Positions 1 to 10,698 of a stretch of 64,000 nt of DNA are shown one piece after another. Origin of the DNA: Burkholderiaceae bacterium. GTDB lineage: Bacteria; Pseudomonadota; Gammaproteobacteria; Burkholderiales; Burkholderiaceae_E. Position numbers and translations under genes: made by a program. The DNA is taken from positions 25,020 to 89,019 of the forward strand of contig JAGXFR010000025.1 in NCBI GenBank assembly GCA_024637155.1, read 5' to 3'. The first letter of the stretch is position 1; each line of letters opens with the position of its first letter. The notes under the pieces were generated by a model, which was not told the DNA's origin, searched no databases, and saw only the letters and a program-made list of their open reading frames with translations.

Positions 1-1766
1 AGTTGAAAGTCGGCCAGTGCGAGGAGCGGACCAAGTTCGCCGGGGTTGCCGGTGCGCGCGCGGCGCAGAAATTCCAGCGTGTCCTCGCGGCTGCCTCCCT
101 GGGCGGTGTTGAGACGCGCGAGCGCGAGCAGCGCCTGCTGGTGGCGCGCGTCGCGGGCGAGCAGTGCCTCGTAGCGCTTGCGCGCGTCGTCCGGGCGCCC
201 TTCGGCGGCGTCGAGCGCGGCAAGGTTGGCCGAAGCCGGGAAGAACATCGGGTCCGACGCGAGCGCGCTCTCGAAGGCCGTGCGCGCGCCGGCAAGGTCG
301 CGTTTGCCGGAAAGCGCCATGCCGCGCAGGTTCGACGGAATCGGGCTCTTGGGGAGCTTCACGGCGAGCGCGTCGATCGCCTCGATGGCCTTGTCGTAGT
401 CGCGGTCACGCATTCGCGAGAGGATCAACGCCAGGTCGGCGCGATGGCTGCCGGTGTCCAGCCGCACCGCCTCCTCGAGTTCCGCGTAGCCCTGGGCGCG
501 CTCGCCCGCTGCGAGCTTGGCGAGCGCGAGGCCGGTGCGCTTGTTCGCATCCTGCGGTTCGAGTCGTGCGGCTTCGGAAAAATATGCGTCCGCCTGTGCC
601 ACGTCGTTCAGGCGCAGCGCCGCCTCTCCGGCGATTGCCAGCAGCGTCGCGTCGCGCGCGCCGCGCTCGATGACGGGGCGCACGGCTTCGAGCGCGCGCT
701 CCGGGGAATTCATCCGCAACAGCGTGGCGCCGAGCAGCCGGTGGCCCTGCGCCACCTGCGGCGCGCGCTCGATCACGCGCCGGGCCTGGGTTTCCGCCTG
801 CTCGAGCAGGTTCAGCGCCAGGTAGACGTTGCCGGCGAGCGCGATCCCCGGCACGAAATCGGGCGCGACCCGCAGCAGTTCCTCGACGGCACGACGTGCC
901 TCGCCGAATTGCCCTTCGCGCAGCTCGATCAGCGCGCGCAGGTAGAGCGTTCCCGGGCTTCCCGGGGCAACCCGGTCCAGATCCGACCAGCGCTTGCGCG
1001 CCGCCGGGTAGTCACGCAGCTCGACCTCGATGGTGGTGAGCATCGCCCGCACCGCGGCATTGCCGGGCTGCCGGGCCGCCACGGCCTCGAAGGGGGCGCG
1101 CGCCGCCGCGATGTTGCCGTTCGCGAACTCGAGCTCGCCCTTGGCGGTGAGCGCCTCGATGGAATCGGGCGCGCCGGCGAGCAGCTCGTTGATGCGCGTG
1201 AGCGCGGCGGCGCGGTCGCGCCCCGCGTCGAGCAGCGTGAGGACCACCTTGGCCGGCACGTAATTCGGATCGCTCGCCAGCGCCTGCTCGAGGCTCGCGC
1301 GCGTCTGCGCGACGTCCTTCAATCCGGCATGTGCACGGGCGATCGAGGTCAGGGCCGCGGCCTGCGCGGTTGGTATCTCGAGCTTCACATCGCGCCCGGC
1401 ATCGAGCGCCTGCTGGAACTGTCCGGTCTGCACCAGCGAGTCGAGCAGCGCCGGCAGAACGCGTGCGCGATCGCCGCCCAGCTCGAGAGCCCGGCGCAGT
1501 TCCTTCTCCGCCGAGCGGTGGTCCGAAGCGCGGCGGTACATCTCGCCGAGCAGCGTGCGCCCTTCGGCATTGTCTTCCTTCTGCAGCAGGTTCTTCAGGT
1601 GGATTTCCGCAGTGCGCGTGTCGCCTTCGGCAATCGCCGCCTGCGCCTTGGCGAGCAGCGCTGCCGGTGTGTCCTGCCCGATGCAGCCCGCCAGCACGAT
1701 TGCGGTGGCGAGCACGAATGTACGAACGCGGGTCTTGGGTCGTTTGGGGCGGTGGAGCGGGTTCAT
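1..1766 (-). CDS. prsT: PEP-CTERM system TPR-repeat lipoprotein PrsT (3' end beyond window)
   Basis: The reverse strand is open from an ATG at 1766 to the window edge, giving about 588 residues without the C-terminus. The protein starts with a basic n-region and a hydrophobic stretch ending in a lipobox (V-L-A-G-C, Cys about residue 27), so it should be an outer-membrane or periplasmic lipoprotein. The rest is a long run of TPR-like helical pairs rich in Ala/Leu, with recurring A-x-x-x-L/P patterns roughly every 34 residues. This matches PrsT, the large TPR protein of exosortase-A (XrtA) PEP-CTERM exopolysaccharide loci. The neighbours prsR and prsK upstream on the same strand support the call. 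The role of PrsT, probably in polymer export or assembly, is inferred from family context. Confidence 0.85.
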   Translation of the reverse strand, partial: MNPLHRPKRPKTRVRTFVLATAIVLAGCIGQDTPAALLAKAQAAIAEGDTRTAEIHLKNLLQKEDNAEGRTLLGEMYRRASDHRSAEKELRRALELGGDRARVLPALLDSLVQTGQFQQALDAGRDVKLEIPTAQAAALTSIARAHAGLKDVAQTRASLEQALASDPNYVPAKVVLTLLDAGRDRAAALTRINELLAGAPDSIEALTAKGELEFANGNIAAARAPFEAVAARQPGNAAVRAMLTTIEVELRDYPAARKRWSDLDRVAPGSPGTLYLRALIELREGQFGEARRAVEELLRVAPDFVPGIALAGNVYLALNLLEQAETQARRVIERAPQVAQGHRLLGATLLRMNSPERALEAVRPVIERGARDATLLAIAGEAALRLNDVAQADAYFSEAARLEPQDANKRTGLALAKLAAGERAQGYAELEEAVRLDTGSHRADLALILSRMRDRDYDKAIEAIDALAVKLPKSPIPSNLRGMALSGKRDLAGARTAFESALASDPMFFPASANLAALDAAEGRPDDARKRYEALLARDARHQQALLALARLNTAQGGSREDTLEFLRRARTGNPGELGPLLALADFQ

Positions 1767-1824
1767 CTGATTCTCCTGTTCTTTGTCGGGGCGCTGCCGG
1801 GGCGGGTCCTGCTGCATGCGTAGC

Positions 1825-3174
<1,350 letters not shown>

Positions 3175-3195
3175 CGTGGTTCTCCCGTTCTTCTT

Positions 3196-5346
3196 CTATG
3201 TGCCGGCGGGGTCATCGGCGAGCAGCGCGCCGGCGACGGAGGGCTCGGGTGCGGACACGTGCTCGGCGCGCTCGAGCGGGAGCCGGATCAGGAAGGTCGT
3301 CCCGGAGCCTTCGCGGCTCCTGACTTCCAGTGCCCCACCCAGTTCCCGCACGTACTCGCGGCTCTCGAAGGTCCCGATGCCCATCCCGTGTTCCTTGGTC
3401 GACTCGAAGGCCCGGAACAGCCGGTCGCGGATGAATTCCTCGCTCATCCCGCGGCCGTTGTCCTGCACTTCCAGCCGCATTTCGCCATCGACCGTGCGCG
3501 CCCGCAAGTCCACGCGACCAGCCGCTCCGGCCGCCTCGATCGCGTTCTGCAGCAGGTGGCCGATGACGCGCACGAGCCGCTCGGGATGAACGAGCACGGC
3601 AGCGGTTGCGACGGAGTCGTCGATCTCGAGCTCCGGCACCGGCTGCATCGCGCGCTTCGACGCAATCGCTTCGTCGAGCAGGGGTGCGATCCGCGTTGCC
3701 GCTGGCTTGTCGATCGGCCGCGTGCCCTCGCGCAACTGCATCAGCAGGCCCTGCATCCGTTGGCGCACGTTCTCGACGGTGGCCATCACGTCGGCCTGAA
3801 ATTCGGGCTTGGCGCCGTGGCGCTGCGCATTGCTGGTGAGCAGGCCGAGCTGTGCGACGAGGTTCTTGAGATCGTGCACGACGAACGCGGACATCCGGTT
3901 GAACGAATCGAACTGACGCGCCTGGACGAGTTGTTCGACGGCACGCTGCAATCCGAGATAGCTGGCGATCTGTACCGCGGCGGTCTTGAGCACGTCACGA
4001 ACTTCCCAGTCGACGCGCAGCGGGGCGAGCGCCTGGCGCAGCAGCACGAAGCCGAGCAGTTCGTCCTCGAGGGCGAGCGGCACGATCAGCCAGCCCTGCG
4101 GTGTGCTGGCCAGCTCCTGGGGCAATTGCAGGTTCTCGTAGCGCGCCGGGTGGCGCGCGAGCTCGGGCAATTCAATCACCCAGCCGGTGCGCCGCAGGAA
4201 GAGCACCCCTGGATCGTCGGCGGCGATCGGAGCCTGCGAGCCGCGATGGTTCGAGCCGCCTGCGTACACGTAGCTCTCGGTGTCGCGCAACCAGAGCGCG
4301 CCGCCCGGACTCTCGACCAGCGCGCCCAGACTCGCAACCGCGCGCGCCGCCAGATCACCGTTGCCCGTCGGCGTGCGTGTCTTGCCCGGCTTTGCGTCCG
4401 CGGCGGAACCCGAGAGCGTGTGCGTCAGCGCCAGCCAGCGTTCCCGGTAGTCGTAGCGGTAGTTGAAGAAGTGCTTGGCGATCAGCACCCGCAGGTGTGC
4501 CCGCACCTGCCCCGAGAGCAGGACGACGAGCATTCCGACGAGCGCGATGAACACCAGCAGCGTCTGGGCAATCTGGCCCCATTCGCCACCGAAGTAGCGC
4601 AGGTAGTAGCCGCCCATCGACATTGCCAGCAGGTACGCGCCCACCGCGACCAGAACGGCGGAGTGGAACACGACCTGGCGCGACACCGCGATGTCGAGCC
4701 TCCAGGTGCGATTGCGCACCGCCGCCACGGCGATGAGCGGCGCGACGAGCGCGTTGGCATAGCCGCGCGAGACGAACCAGTCCGGGTCGAGCGCCGAGAA
4801 CATCAGCGCGTTGCTGTACATCAGCAGGTCGAAGCCGAACATCGCCAGGAGCGCGACCGCGAGGAACTTGAGTGCCCAGCGCTGGGAGTCGCCCGCATTG
4901 CGGTAGACCTGCTCGAGCACTACCAGACCGAGCACGGCGAGCAGGGTGCGCGAGCCGAATTGTCCCGTCGGACCGAGCGCGAGCGACGCGGCGCTCGCCG
5001 AGATGAGGGCGAGCACCACGGCACCGCCCAGCGCCACGGCGCTGGCCCGTTCCACGACCGGGTCCCCGTCGGGTGTCACGCGCGCAACGCTCGGCAGCAC
5101 CGCGAGGAAGGCCACCCAGCCGAAGCTGCGCAGCGCCTCGGCGATGTCGACCGCCAAGGGGGGCAGCACAGGCGTGGCGAGCGCGATGCCCACCACGGCC
5201 GCCCAAGCGGCCTGCAGCGCGACGGCAAGCGTCAGCAGTCGACCCGGCGTCGTGGCGCTGCGGCGCAACCACAGCAGCACCGTGATGAAAAGGTACGCGA
5301 GCGCGGCGAGCGCGAAGCCGGCAATGGCGACTCGTTGCAGGCTCAT
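3196..5346 (-). CDS. prsK: XrtA/PEP-CTERM system histidine kinase PrsK
   Basis: 716 residues. The first ~300 residues hold many hydrophobic segments (for example the N-terminal I-A-G-F-A-L-A-A-L-A-Y-L-F), making a multi-pass membrane sensor. A GAF-like region follows at about 315-470, then a His-kinase core: the H-box V-V-H-D-L-K-N-L (about residue 490), an N-box L-Q-N-A-I-E-A, and G-boxes D-N-G-R-G-M and G-M-G-I-G-T-F. This layout is that of PrsK. The start ATG at 5346 is only 6 bp from the stop of the upstream sugar transferase, so the two are very likely co-transcribed. The signal sensed is unknown. Confidence 0.92.
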   Translation of the reverse strand: MSLQRVAIAGFALAALAYLFITVLLWLRRSATTPGRLLTLAVALQAAWAAVVGIALATPVLPPLAVDIAEALRSFGWVAFLAVLPSVARVTPDGDPVVERASAVALGGAVVLALISASAASLALGPTGQFGSRTLLAVLGLVVLEQVYRNAGDSQRWALKFLAVALLAMFGFDLLMYSNALMFSALDPDWFVSRGYANALVAPLIAVAAVRNRTWRLDIAVSRQVVFHSAVLVAVGAYLLAMSMGGYYLRYFGGEWGQIAQTLLVFIALVGMLVVLLSGQVRAHLRVLIAKHFFNYRYDYRERWLALTHTLSGSAADAKPGKTRTPTGNGDLAARAVASLGALVESPGGALWLRDTESYVYAGGSNHRGSQAPIAADDPGVLFLRRTGWVIELPELARHPARYENLQLPQELASTPQGWLIVPLALEDELLGFVLLRQALAPLRVDWEVRDVLKTAAVQIASYLGLQRAVEQLVQARQFDSFNRMSAFVVHDLKNLVAQLGLLTSNAQRHGAKPEFQADVMATVENVRQRMQGLLMQLREGTRPIDKPAATRIAPLLDEAIASKRAMQPVPELEIDDSVATAAVLVHPERLVRVIGHLLQNAIEAAGAAGRVDLRARTVDGEMRLEVQDNGRGMSEEFIRDRLFRAFESTKEHGMGIGTFESREYVRELGGALEVRSREGSGTTFLIRLPLERAEHVSAPEPSVAGALLADDPAGT

Positions 5347-5352
5347 CGCCGG

Positions 5353-6729
5353 TCAGCGCGCGCCTTTGCCGAGCAGCACGACCTGCACCGTGTCGACGAG
5401 GATCAACAGGTCCAGGAACAGGGAATGGTTCTTGACGTAGTAGAGGTCGTACTGCAGCTTCTGCATCGAGTCCCCGACCGAGGCGCCGTAGGGGTAGCGG
5501 ACCTGCGACCAGCCGGTGACGCCCGGCTTGACGCTGTGGCGCAGGTCGTAATAGGGGATGTCCTCGAGTAGGTGACGCACGAAGAAGGGGCGCTCGGGGC
5601 GCGGGCCGACGAAACTCATGTCGCCGCGCAGCACGTTGTAGATCTGCGGCAGTTCGTCAATGCGGCTGATGCGCAGCAGGCGTCCGACGCGGGTTACCCG
5701 CGGGTCGCCCTTGTTCGCCCAGCGCGGCGTGCCGTCTTCCTCGGCATCGCTGATCATCGAGCGGAACTTCACGATCGTGAACACGCGCCCACCCTGGCCC
5801 ACGCGCTCCTGGCAGTAAAACACCGGGAAACCCGAATCGATCAGGAGCGCAATCATCGCGAGCAACTGGATGGGCAGCGAGACAATGAGCAGCAGCAGCG
5901 CGAAGAACAGGTCGAAGGCGCGCTTGATCATGTCGCGCACCAGCCCCTGCGCGAAACCCTCGCCGAAGATCAGCCAGCTGGCCCGCACGTGATCGATGTA
6001 GAGGAGTCCCAGTTCGCGCTCGTAGAAGGTCGCGAGGTCGACGACGCGCACGCCGTGCAGCTTCGCATCGAGCAGCTGGCGCAGCGGCAACACGCCGCCG
6101 CGCTGCTCGCGCACGGCAATGACAATCTCGCGCACGTGCAGATCCCGGATCGTGCGCAGCAGGTGATCGTGGTTGATCTGGCGCGCGGTGCCGCTGGAGT
6201 CCTTCTCGGGCACCACCGGATAGAGCCCGGCGTACTGGATCAGGCGTTCGCGATTGCCTTCGTTGAGAAAGCGGATGACCTGTTCGGCTTCGGGGCCGTT
6301 GCCCAGCACCAGCACGCGGCGCCGGGGAAGTCCGGCGTCCGTTACCCGAAAGAAGAGCAGCCGCACCAGGATCTCGCCGGCCAGCGCGAACACCGACGCC
6401 ACGGCGAACACCCCGCGCTCGACGTAGGTGTTGGGAAACACATAGAAGATCACGCTGAGCGTGACCAGGGTCAGCCCGTAGGCGATCAGGATGCGCTGCA
6501 GCGTCACGCGGAACGACTCGTCGTGCGACTCGTAGAGTCCGAGAGCGGTCATCATGAGCAGCATGACCATTGCGAACAGGATCGCCTGCCCGACCGGTGC
6601 CGGCAGCGCACGATCGAGCGTCCAGATCTCGAAGCCGACAACCAGCGACTGGAACAGCACCAGCGCCTCGATCAGCGTGAGGATCAGAACGCGCAGCGGC
6701 AGATAGTGATTGAACAGCCGGATCATCAA
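5353..6729 (-). CDS. XrtA/PEP-CTERM system polyprenyl-phosphate sugar transferase (EpsB/WcaJ-like)
   Basis: 458 residues. Four to five hydrophobic segments occupy the first ~130 residues. A Rossmann-like CoA-binding type fold (R-R-V-L-V-L-G-N-G-P-E-A) lies at about 140-260. A further membrane segment at about 275-300 leads into the bacterial sugar transferase domain, with F-D-L-F-F-A-L, K-F-R-S-M, R-I-D-E-L-P-Q and the late G-D-M-S-F-V-G-P-R-P-E-R motif. Such enzymes place the first sugar phosphate on undecaprenyl phosphate at the inner membrane to begin exopolysaccharide synthesis. Next to prsK-prsR-prsT it fits the exosortase-A associated transferase (TIGR03013 type). About 205 bp upstream up to the next gene probably hold the operon promoter, but I could not fix a convincing -35/-10 pair. 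Confidence 0.9.
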   Translation of the reverse strand: MMIRLFNHYLPLRVLILTLIEALVLFQSLVVGFEIWTLDRALPAPVGQAILFAMVMLLMMTALGLYESHDESFRVTLQRILIAYGLTLVTLSVIFYVFPNTYVERGVFAVASVFALAGEILVRLLFFRVTDAGLPRRRVLVLGNGPEAEQVIRFLNEGNRERLIQYAGLYPVVPEKDSSGTARQINHDHLLRTIRDLHVREIVIAVREQRGGVLPLRQLLDAKLHGVRVVDLATFYERELGLLYIDHVRASWLIFGEGFAQGLVRDMIKRAFDLFFALLLLIVSLPIQLLAMIALLIDSGFPVFYCQERVGQGGRVFTIVKFRSMISDAEEDGTPRWANKGDPRVTRVGRLLRISRIDELPQIYNVLRGDMSFVGPRPERPFFVRHLLEDIPYYDLRHSVKPGVTGWSQVRYPYGASVGDSMQKLQYDLYYVKNHSLFLDLLILVDTVQVVLLGKGAR

Positions 6730-6934
6730 TTTCCTTTACCCGCACCATGGCGGGCCAGGGGTCAGGGTAGACCCGGCGCGATTCGGCTGCGATGAACAAT
6801 GTCACACCCGCGGCGAAGTTCGCAAACGGGCGGCGCGGACAGCCGACTCTCGCCCAGTCGACATTCGTAACCACTGCGCCCTAGGATAGGCGAGTTCCGC
6901 CTGTCTTGCATCCCCCGTTCAGGTGGGATCAGGG

Positions 6935-7738
6935 TCATTCAGGGCTGGAAAGCGGATCCTGGCGGAAAAAGAGCGCAAGTTCCCGGTAGAAGGCGGGGAA
7001 CGCGTCGGCGAGCGGCTCCGGATCGGTAAAGAACGCCTCGGCTGCAACCGCAAAGAACTCGGCGAAGTCGGTCGCCGCGTAGGGGTCGAGGGGCAGGCGG
7101 GCGTAGTAGGCGTCGCCTTCTGCGGATTCCGGGTCGACCGAGGGCGGGATCGACGCCTCGAGATTGTCCAACTGGGCCACGAAGCGACGGTAGCTGCGCT
7201 CCAGGACCCGCTGCCAGCGACGGCGGCTTTCGCGGGGCAGTGGCGGGATGCCGTCCGCGACGCCGTCGAGCAGATCGAGCTTGTGGACGAACTCATGGAT
7301 GACCACACTCATGCCGGGGTCGAGCCCCTCTGCCGCGGAGTCCGACCATGAGAGCACGACCGGGCCGCCGTCGATCGCCTCGCCGGAGAGCTCGTCGATT
7401 GATTCGTGCACGACCCCGGCGTCGTCGACCTGTTCGCGGGGCACCAGGAAGCGCGACGGGTAGACGACAATTTCGACGAAACCCTCGTAGGCCGCGAGGC
7501 CGAAATGCAGCACCGGCAGGCAAGCCTGGATCGCGATCGACAGGCGTGCCGCCTCGTCGGGTACGAAACCGGCGGCGCCCGAGATCTGCTTGCGCGCGAG
7601 GAACTCGCCGCACAGGGTGCGCAGCCGCTCGAAGTCCGCCTCCGCGAGATGGTCGAGAAAGGGAAATCCGGAGGTGACTTCGCGCCACAAGTCGGGGTCG
7701 GGAATCGTGTTACGCCTGCGGATCAGGTGCTGGAACAT
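6935..7738 (-). CDS. mtfA: M90-family zinc metallopeptidase, MtfA-like
   Basis: 267 residues, soluble, no signal peptide. The zinc site H-E-F-V-H-K-L-D (about residue 148) matches the HExxH of MtfA (Mlc titration factor A) and the M90 peptidases. The following segments S-Y-R-R-F and D-P-Y-A-A-T-D-F-A-E-F-F-A-V-A-A-E-A-F-F carry the downstream glutamates expected of the family. E. coli MtfA binds the glucose repressor Mlc and has aminopeptidase activity. No Mlc or PTS gene is visible here, so the physiological role in this organism is open. It is divergent from relA, and both start within about 60 bp. Confidence 0.85.
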   Translation of the reverse strand: MFQHLIRRRNTIPDPDLWREVTSGFPFLDHLAEADFERLRTLCGEFLARKQISGAAGFVPDEAARLSIAIQACLPVLHFGLAAYEGFVEIVVYPSRFLVPREQVDDAGVVHESIDELSGEAIDGGPVVLSWSDSAAEGLDPGMSVVIHEFVHKLDLLDGVADGIPPLPRESRRRWQRVLERSYRRFVAQLDNLEASIPPSVDPESAEGDAYYARLPLDPYAATDFAEFFAVAAEAFFTDPEPLADAFPAFYRELALFFRQDPLSSPE

Positions 7739-7774
7739 GGCAAGAGGGTGTCGGGGGCGAAGGAGGCGCTTGCC

Positions 7775-7780
7775 TATAAT
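7775..7780 (+). promoter_or_regulatory. Candidate -10 box of relA
   Basis: A perfect TATAAT lies 19 bp before the relA ATG at 7799. The -35 region (around 7752-7757) does not resemble TTGACA. A start about 7 bp downstream of the box would leave a leader of only ~12 nt. Confidence 0.5.
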
Positions 7781-7798
7781 AGTCGGGGAGGTTCAACG

Positions 7799-10069
7799 AT
7801 GAGCACCAACCCCAGCGAGTTGCAGGACAGCGAGTCCCGCACGGATGACGCGCGACCCGGCGAGACCGGACTCGTGGCGCGCGCGCTGGCCTTCGCGCGG
7901 GCGCGCCTGATCCCGGAGGACGCCGCAGCAAAGGGCGCGGCGCAGGGGCGTGCGGTGCTCGAGCACGCGGCGGGAACGATCGGCATCCTCGTCGAGCTCG
8001 GGGTCGACGAGCCCGCGCAGGCGGCGGCCGCGCTGTTCGGGTCGCCCGAGAAGATTCCGATCCGTGATGTCGAACGCGAGTTCGGCGACGAAGTCGCGGT
8101 ACTGGTCGATGGATTGCGCCGACTGCGCAAGTTGCGCGAAGTGCATCGCCGTGCGGACGACGCCGGGGCGGGACTGGGGCCCGAGGAACTCGAGGCGCTG
8201 CGCCGGATGCTGCTGGCCATGGCCGTCGACATTCGGGTGGTGCTGATCCGGCTCGCGGTGCGGCTGCAGACCCTGCGTGGACACCTGGCCTGCGACGAGG
8301 AACCCGATCAGGGGATATGCCGGGAGACGCTCGAGGTGCTCGCGCCGCTGGCCAACCGGCTCGGGCTCTGGCAGCTGAAGTGGGAGCTCGAGGACCTGTC
8401 GTTTCGCTTCGTCGAGCCGCAGGCCTACCGGGCGCTGGCGGAACGGCTCGAGGGCAAGCGCGAGGAGCGCGAGAAGTTCGTCGCATCGGCGCTGGCGCGG
8501 CTCAGCGCCGCGCTCGATCGCGCGGGAATCAAGGCCGAACTCAACGGCCGCCCGAAGCACCTCTACAGCATCCACTCGAAGATGCGCTCGCGGCGGCTGC
8601 GTTTCTCGGACCTGCGCGATCTGCGCGCGCTGCGCGTGATCGTCGAACGGGTCGACGAATGTTACGCGGCGCTGGGCGTGATCCACGAGCTCTGGCAGGC
8701 GAATCCGGAGGACTACGACGACTACATTTCGCGTCCCAAACCCAACGGGTATCGTTCGCTGCACACCGGGGTGACCGCGCAGGACGGCAAGCCGCTGGAG
8801 ATTCAGATCCGCACGCGCGAAATGCACCGATTTGCGGAGTACGGGGTCGCGTCGCACTGGCGTTACAAGGAGCGAACGACCGGGCCCGATGCCGGCAAGG
8901 GGCGCGACGCCCCGCCGAGCGGTGCGCAGGGCTATGACGAGCGGGTCGCGTGGATGCGCCAGCTGCTGGCGTGGCAACGCGAGGTCGGCCAGGGGCTCGG
9001 CACCGCCGCAAAGGTGCCGCAGGCGCAGGACGAACACGTCTACGTGCTCACGCCGCAGGCGCGCGTCGTGGAACTGCCGGCCGGCTCGACACCGATCGAT
9101 TTCGCCTACAGCGTCCACACCAAGATCGGTCATCGCTGCCGCGGCGCGCGCGTCGATGCTCAGCTGGTCCCGCTCACTACGGTGCTGCGCAACGGCCAGA
9201 CGGTCGAAGTGATCGTCGCGCGGGAGGGCGTGGGGAACGAAGGGCCGTCGCGCGACTGGCTCAACCCGCAGCTGGGCTATGTGCGCAGTTCGCGGGCGCG
9301 GGCCAAGGTGCGCCAGTGGTTCAACGCGCTCGAGATCGAGCGCGACACGGCTGTCGGCCGCGAGCGCGTCGAGCGCGTGCTGCAGCGCGAAGGACGCACG
9401 GCGGTCAAGCTCGAGACGCTGGCGGCGCGCCTCGGTTACGACGATCCGACGCAGATGTTCCTCGCGGCCGGGCGCGACGAATTGAGCTCTCGCCCGATCG
9501 AAGAGGCGCTGCGCGTGGATTCCCCCGCCCCGGCGCGCGGGTCGGAAGCCGGCGGCAAACCGGATCCGCAGATGCTCGGCGTGGTGCACGCCACCCGGCG
9601 GCAGGCGGCCGGCGACGGCGTGCTCGTCGAGGGGATCGATTCGCTGCTCACGCAGCTCGCCAAGTGCTGCCGTCCGGCGCCCCCCGACCCGGTGGTCGGA
9701 TACATCACCCGCGGTCGCGGGGTCACCATCCATCGCGCGGACTGCTCGTCGCTGCGGCAATTGCAGGAGCGCTCGCCGGAGCGTGTCATCGAGACCACCT
9801 GGGCGCCGCAGGTGACGGGTGCGCGGGCTGCGGGACAGACCTACCCGGTCGACGTCGAGGTGCGCGCGACCGACCGTCAGGGCCTGCTGCGCGATGTCTC
9901 CGACGCGTTCTCGCGCAATCGCATCAACGTGGTCGGGGTCAAGACGCACAGCCTCGACGATTACGCGAGCATGCGTTTCACCGCGGAGATCAGCGACACC
10001 TCGCAGCTCGACCAGACGCTCGCCGCGATCCGCACGGTTCCGGGCGTGATCTCGGCGGCGCGGCGCTGA
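7799..10069 (+). CDS. relA: (p)ppGpp synthetase RelA (GTP pyrophosphokinase)
   Basis: 756 residues from ATG 7799, which has GGGGAG 8 bp upstream. The reading frame is open further upstream, but that part overlaps the opposite mtfA gene. Domains in order: a pseudo-hydrolase region (about 30-200) lacking the His-Asp motif of active HD enzymes; a synthetase domain (about 240-370, with G-R-P-K-H-L-Y-S-I-H and N-G-Y-R-S-L-H-T); a TGS domain (about 420-480); and a C-terminal ACT domain (about 680-756). It makes the stringent-response alarmone on stalled ribosomes. The absent HD motif marks it as the monofunctional RelA type. The bifunctional SpoT paralogue lies 3 kb away at 13325-15631. Confidence 0.95.
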   Translation: MSTNPSELQDSESRTDDARPGETGLVARALAFARARLIPEDAAAKGAAQGRAVLEHAAGTIGILVELGVDEPAQAAAALFGSPEKIPIRDVEREFGDEVAVLVDGLRRLRKLREVHRRADDAGAGLGPEELEALRRMLLAMAVDIRVVLIRLAVRLQTLRGHLACDEEPDQGICRETLEVLAPLANRLGLWQLKWELEDLSFRFVEPQAYRALAERLEGKREEREKFVASALARLSAALDRAGIKAELNGRPKHLYSIHSKMRSRRLRFSDLRDLRALRVIVERVDECYAALGVIHELWQANPEDYDDYISRPKPNGYRSLHTGVTAQDGKPLEIQIRTREMHRFAEYGVASHWRYKERTTGPDAGKGRDAPPSGAQGYDERVAWMRQLLAWQREVGQGLGTAAKVPQAQDEHVYVLTPQARVVELPAGSTPIDFAYSVHTKIGHRCRGARVDAQLVPLTTVLRNGQTVEVIVAREGVGNEGPSRDWLNPQLGYVRSSRARAKVRQWFNALEIERDTAVGRERVERVLQREGRTAVKLETLAARLGYDDPTQMFLAAGRDELSSRPIEEALRVDSPAPARGSEAGGKPDPQMLGVVHATRRQAAGDGVLVEGIDSLLTQLAKCCRPAPPDPVVGYITRGRGVTIHRADCSSLRQLQERSPERVIETTWAPQVTGARAAGQTYPVDVEVRATDRQGLLRDVSDAFSRNRINVVGVKTHSLDDYASMRFTAEISDTSQLDQTLAAIRTVPGVISAARR

Positions 10070-10075
10070 GGGTTT

Positions 10076-10103
10076 GCGGCGCCCCGCCGCTTCCCGGCGC
10101 CGC
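10076..10103. terminator. Candidate bidirectional hairpin between relA and mogA
   Basis: GCGGCGCC and GGCGCCGC form an 8-bp GC stem around a 12-nt loop in the 35-bp gap between convergent relA and mogA. There is no T-run, so efficiency is uncertain. Confidence 0.4.
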
Positions 10104-10104
10104 C

Positions 10105-10698
10105 TCAGCTCGGTTGCGTGCCCGCCGGCTTGGGCTTCGGCCGGAATACCTCGCACACCGCTTCGTGCGTTTCGATCCGCGGCGCGCCGATCAGGTCCAG
10201 GCAATAGGGGATCGCGGCGAAGATCCCGCTGACCAGCGTCTTGCCCTCGTCATCGCGCAGGCCCTCGAGCGTCTCGCGAATGGCCCGGGGCTGGCCGGGC
10301 AGGTTGACGATCAACGCGTGCCCGCGAATCACCGCCAGCTGGCGCGAGAGAATGGCCGTAGGGACGAACTGTAGGCTGATCTGGCGCATCTGCTCGCCGA
10401 ACCCCGGCATCACCCGGTCGCCCACTGCGGCCGTCGCTTCCGGCGTGACATCGCGTCGCGCCGGTCCGGTGCCGCCGGTGGTGAGCACCAGCGAGCAGCC
10501 GGCGGTATCGACGAGCTCCACGAGCGTCGCCTCGATCTGGTCCTGCTCGTCGGGGATCAGCCGGCGCTCGAGTTCGAACGGGGTGGCCAGCGCACCCGTG
10601 AGCCACTGTTCCAGCGCGGGCAGGCCCTCGTCGCGGTAGACACCCTGCGAGGCCCGGTCGCTGACCGACACGAGGCCGATGCGGATCGTCTTGGTCAT
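10105..10698 (-). CDS. mogA: Molybdopterin adenylyltransferase MogA
   Basis: 197 residues from ATG 10698; the frame extends upstream but only across darP. The MoCF-biosynthesis fold is clear: I-G-L-V-S-V-S-D-R-A at the N-terminus, the nucleotide/MPT-binding T-T-G-G-T-G-P-A-R-R-D-V-T-P-E-A around residue 75, and later P-G-F-G-E-Q-M-R. MogA adenylates molybdopterin before molybdate insertion. The ATG overlaps the stop of the upstream gene darP by 4 bp (ATGA), so the two are translationally coupled. The mogA-darP pairing beside pmbA is common in betaproteobacteria. Confidence 0.92.
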   Translation of the reverse strand: MTKTIRIGLVSVSDRASQGVYRDEGLPALEQWLTGALATPFELERRLIPDEQDQIEATLVELVDTAGCSLVLTTGGTGPARRDVTPEATAAVGDRVMPGFGEQMRQISLQFVPTAILSRQLAVIRGHALIVNLPGQPRAIRETLEGLRDDEGKTLVSGIFAAIPYCLDLIGAPRIETHEAVCEVFRPKPKPAGTQPS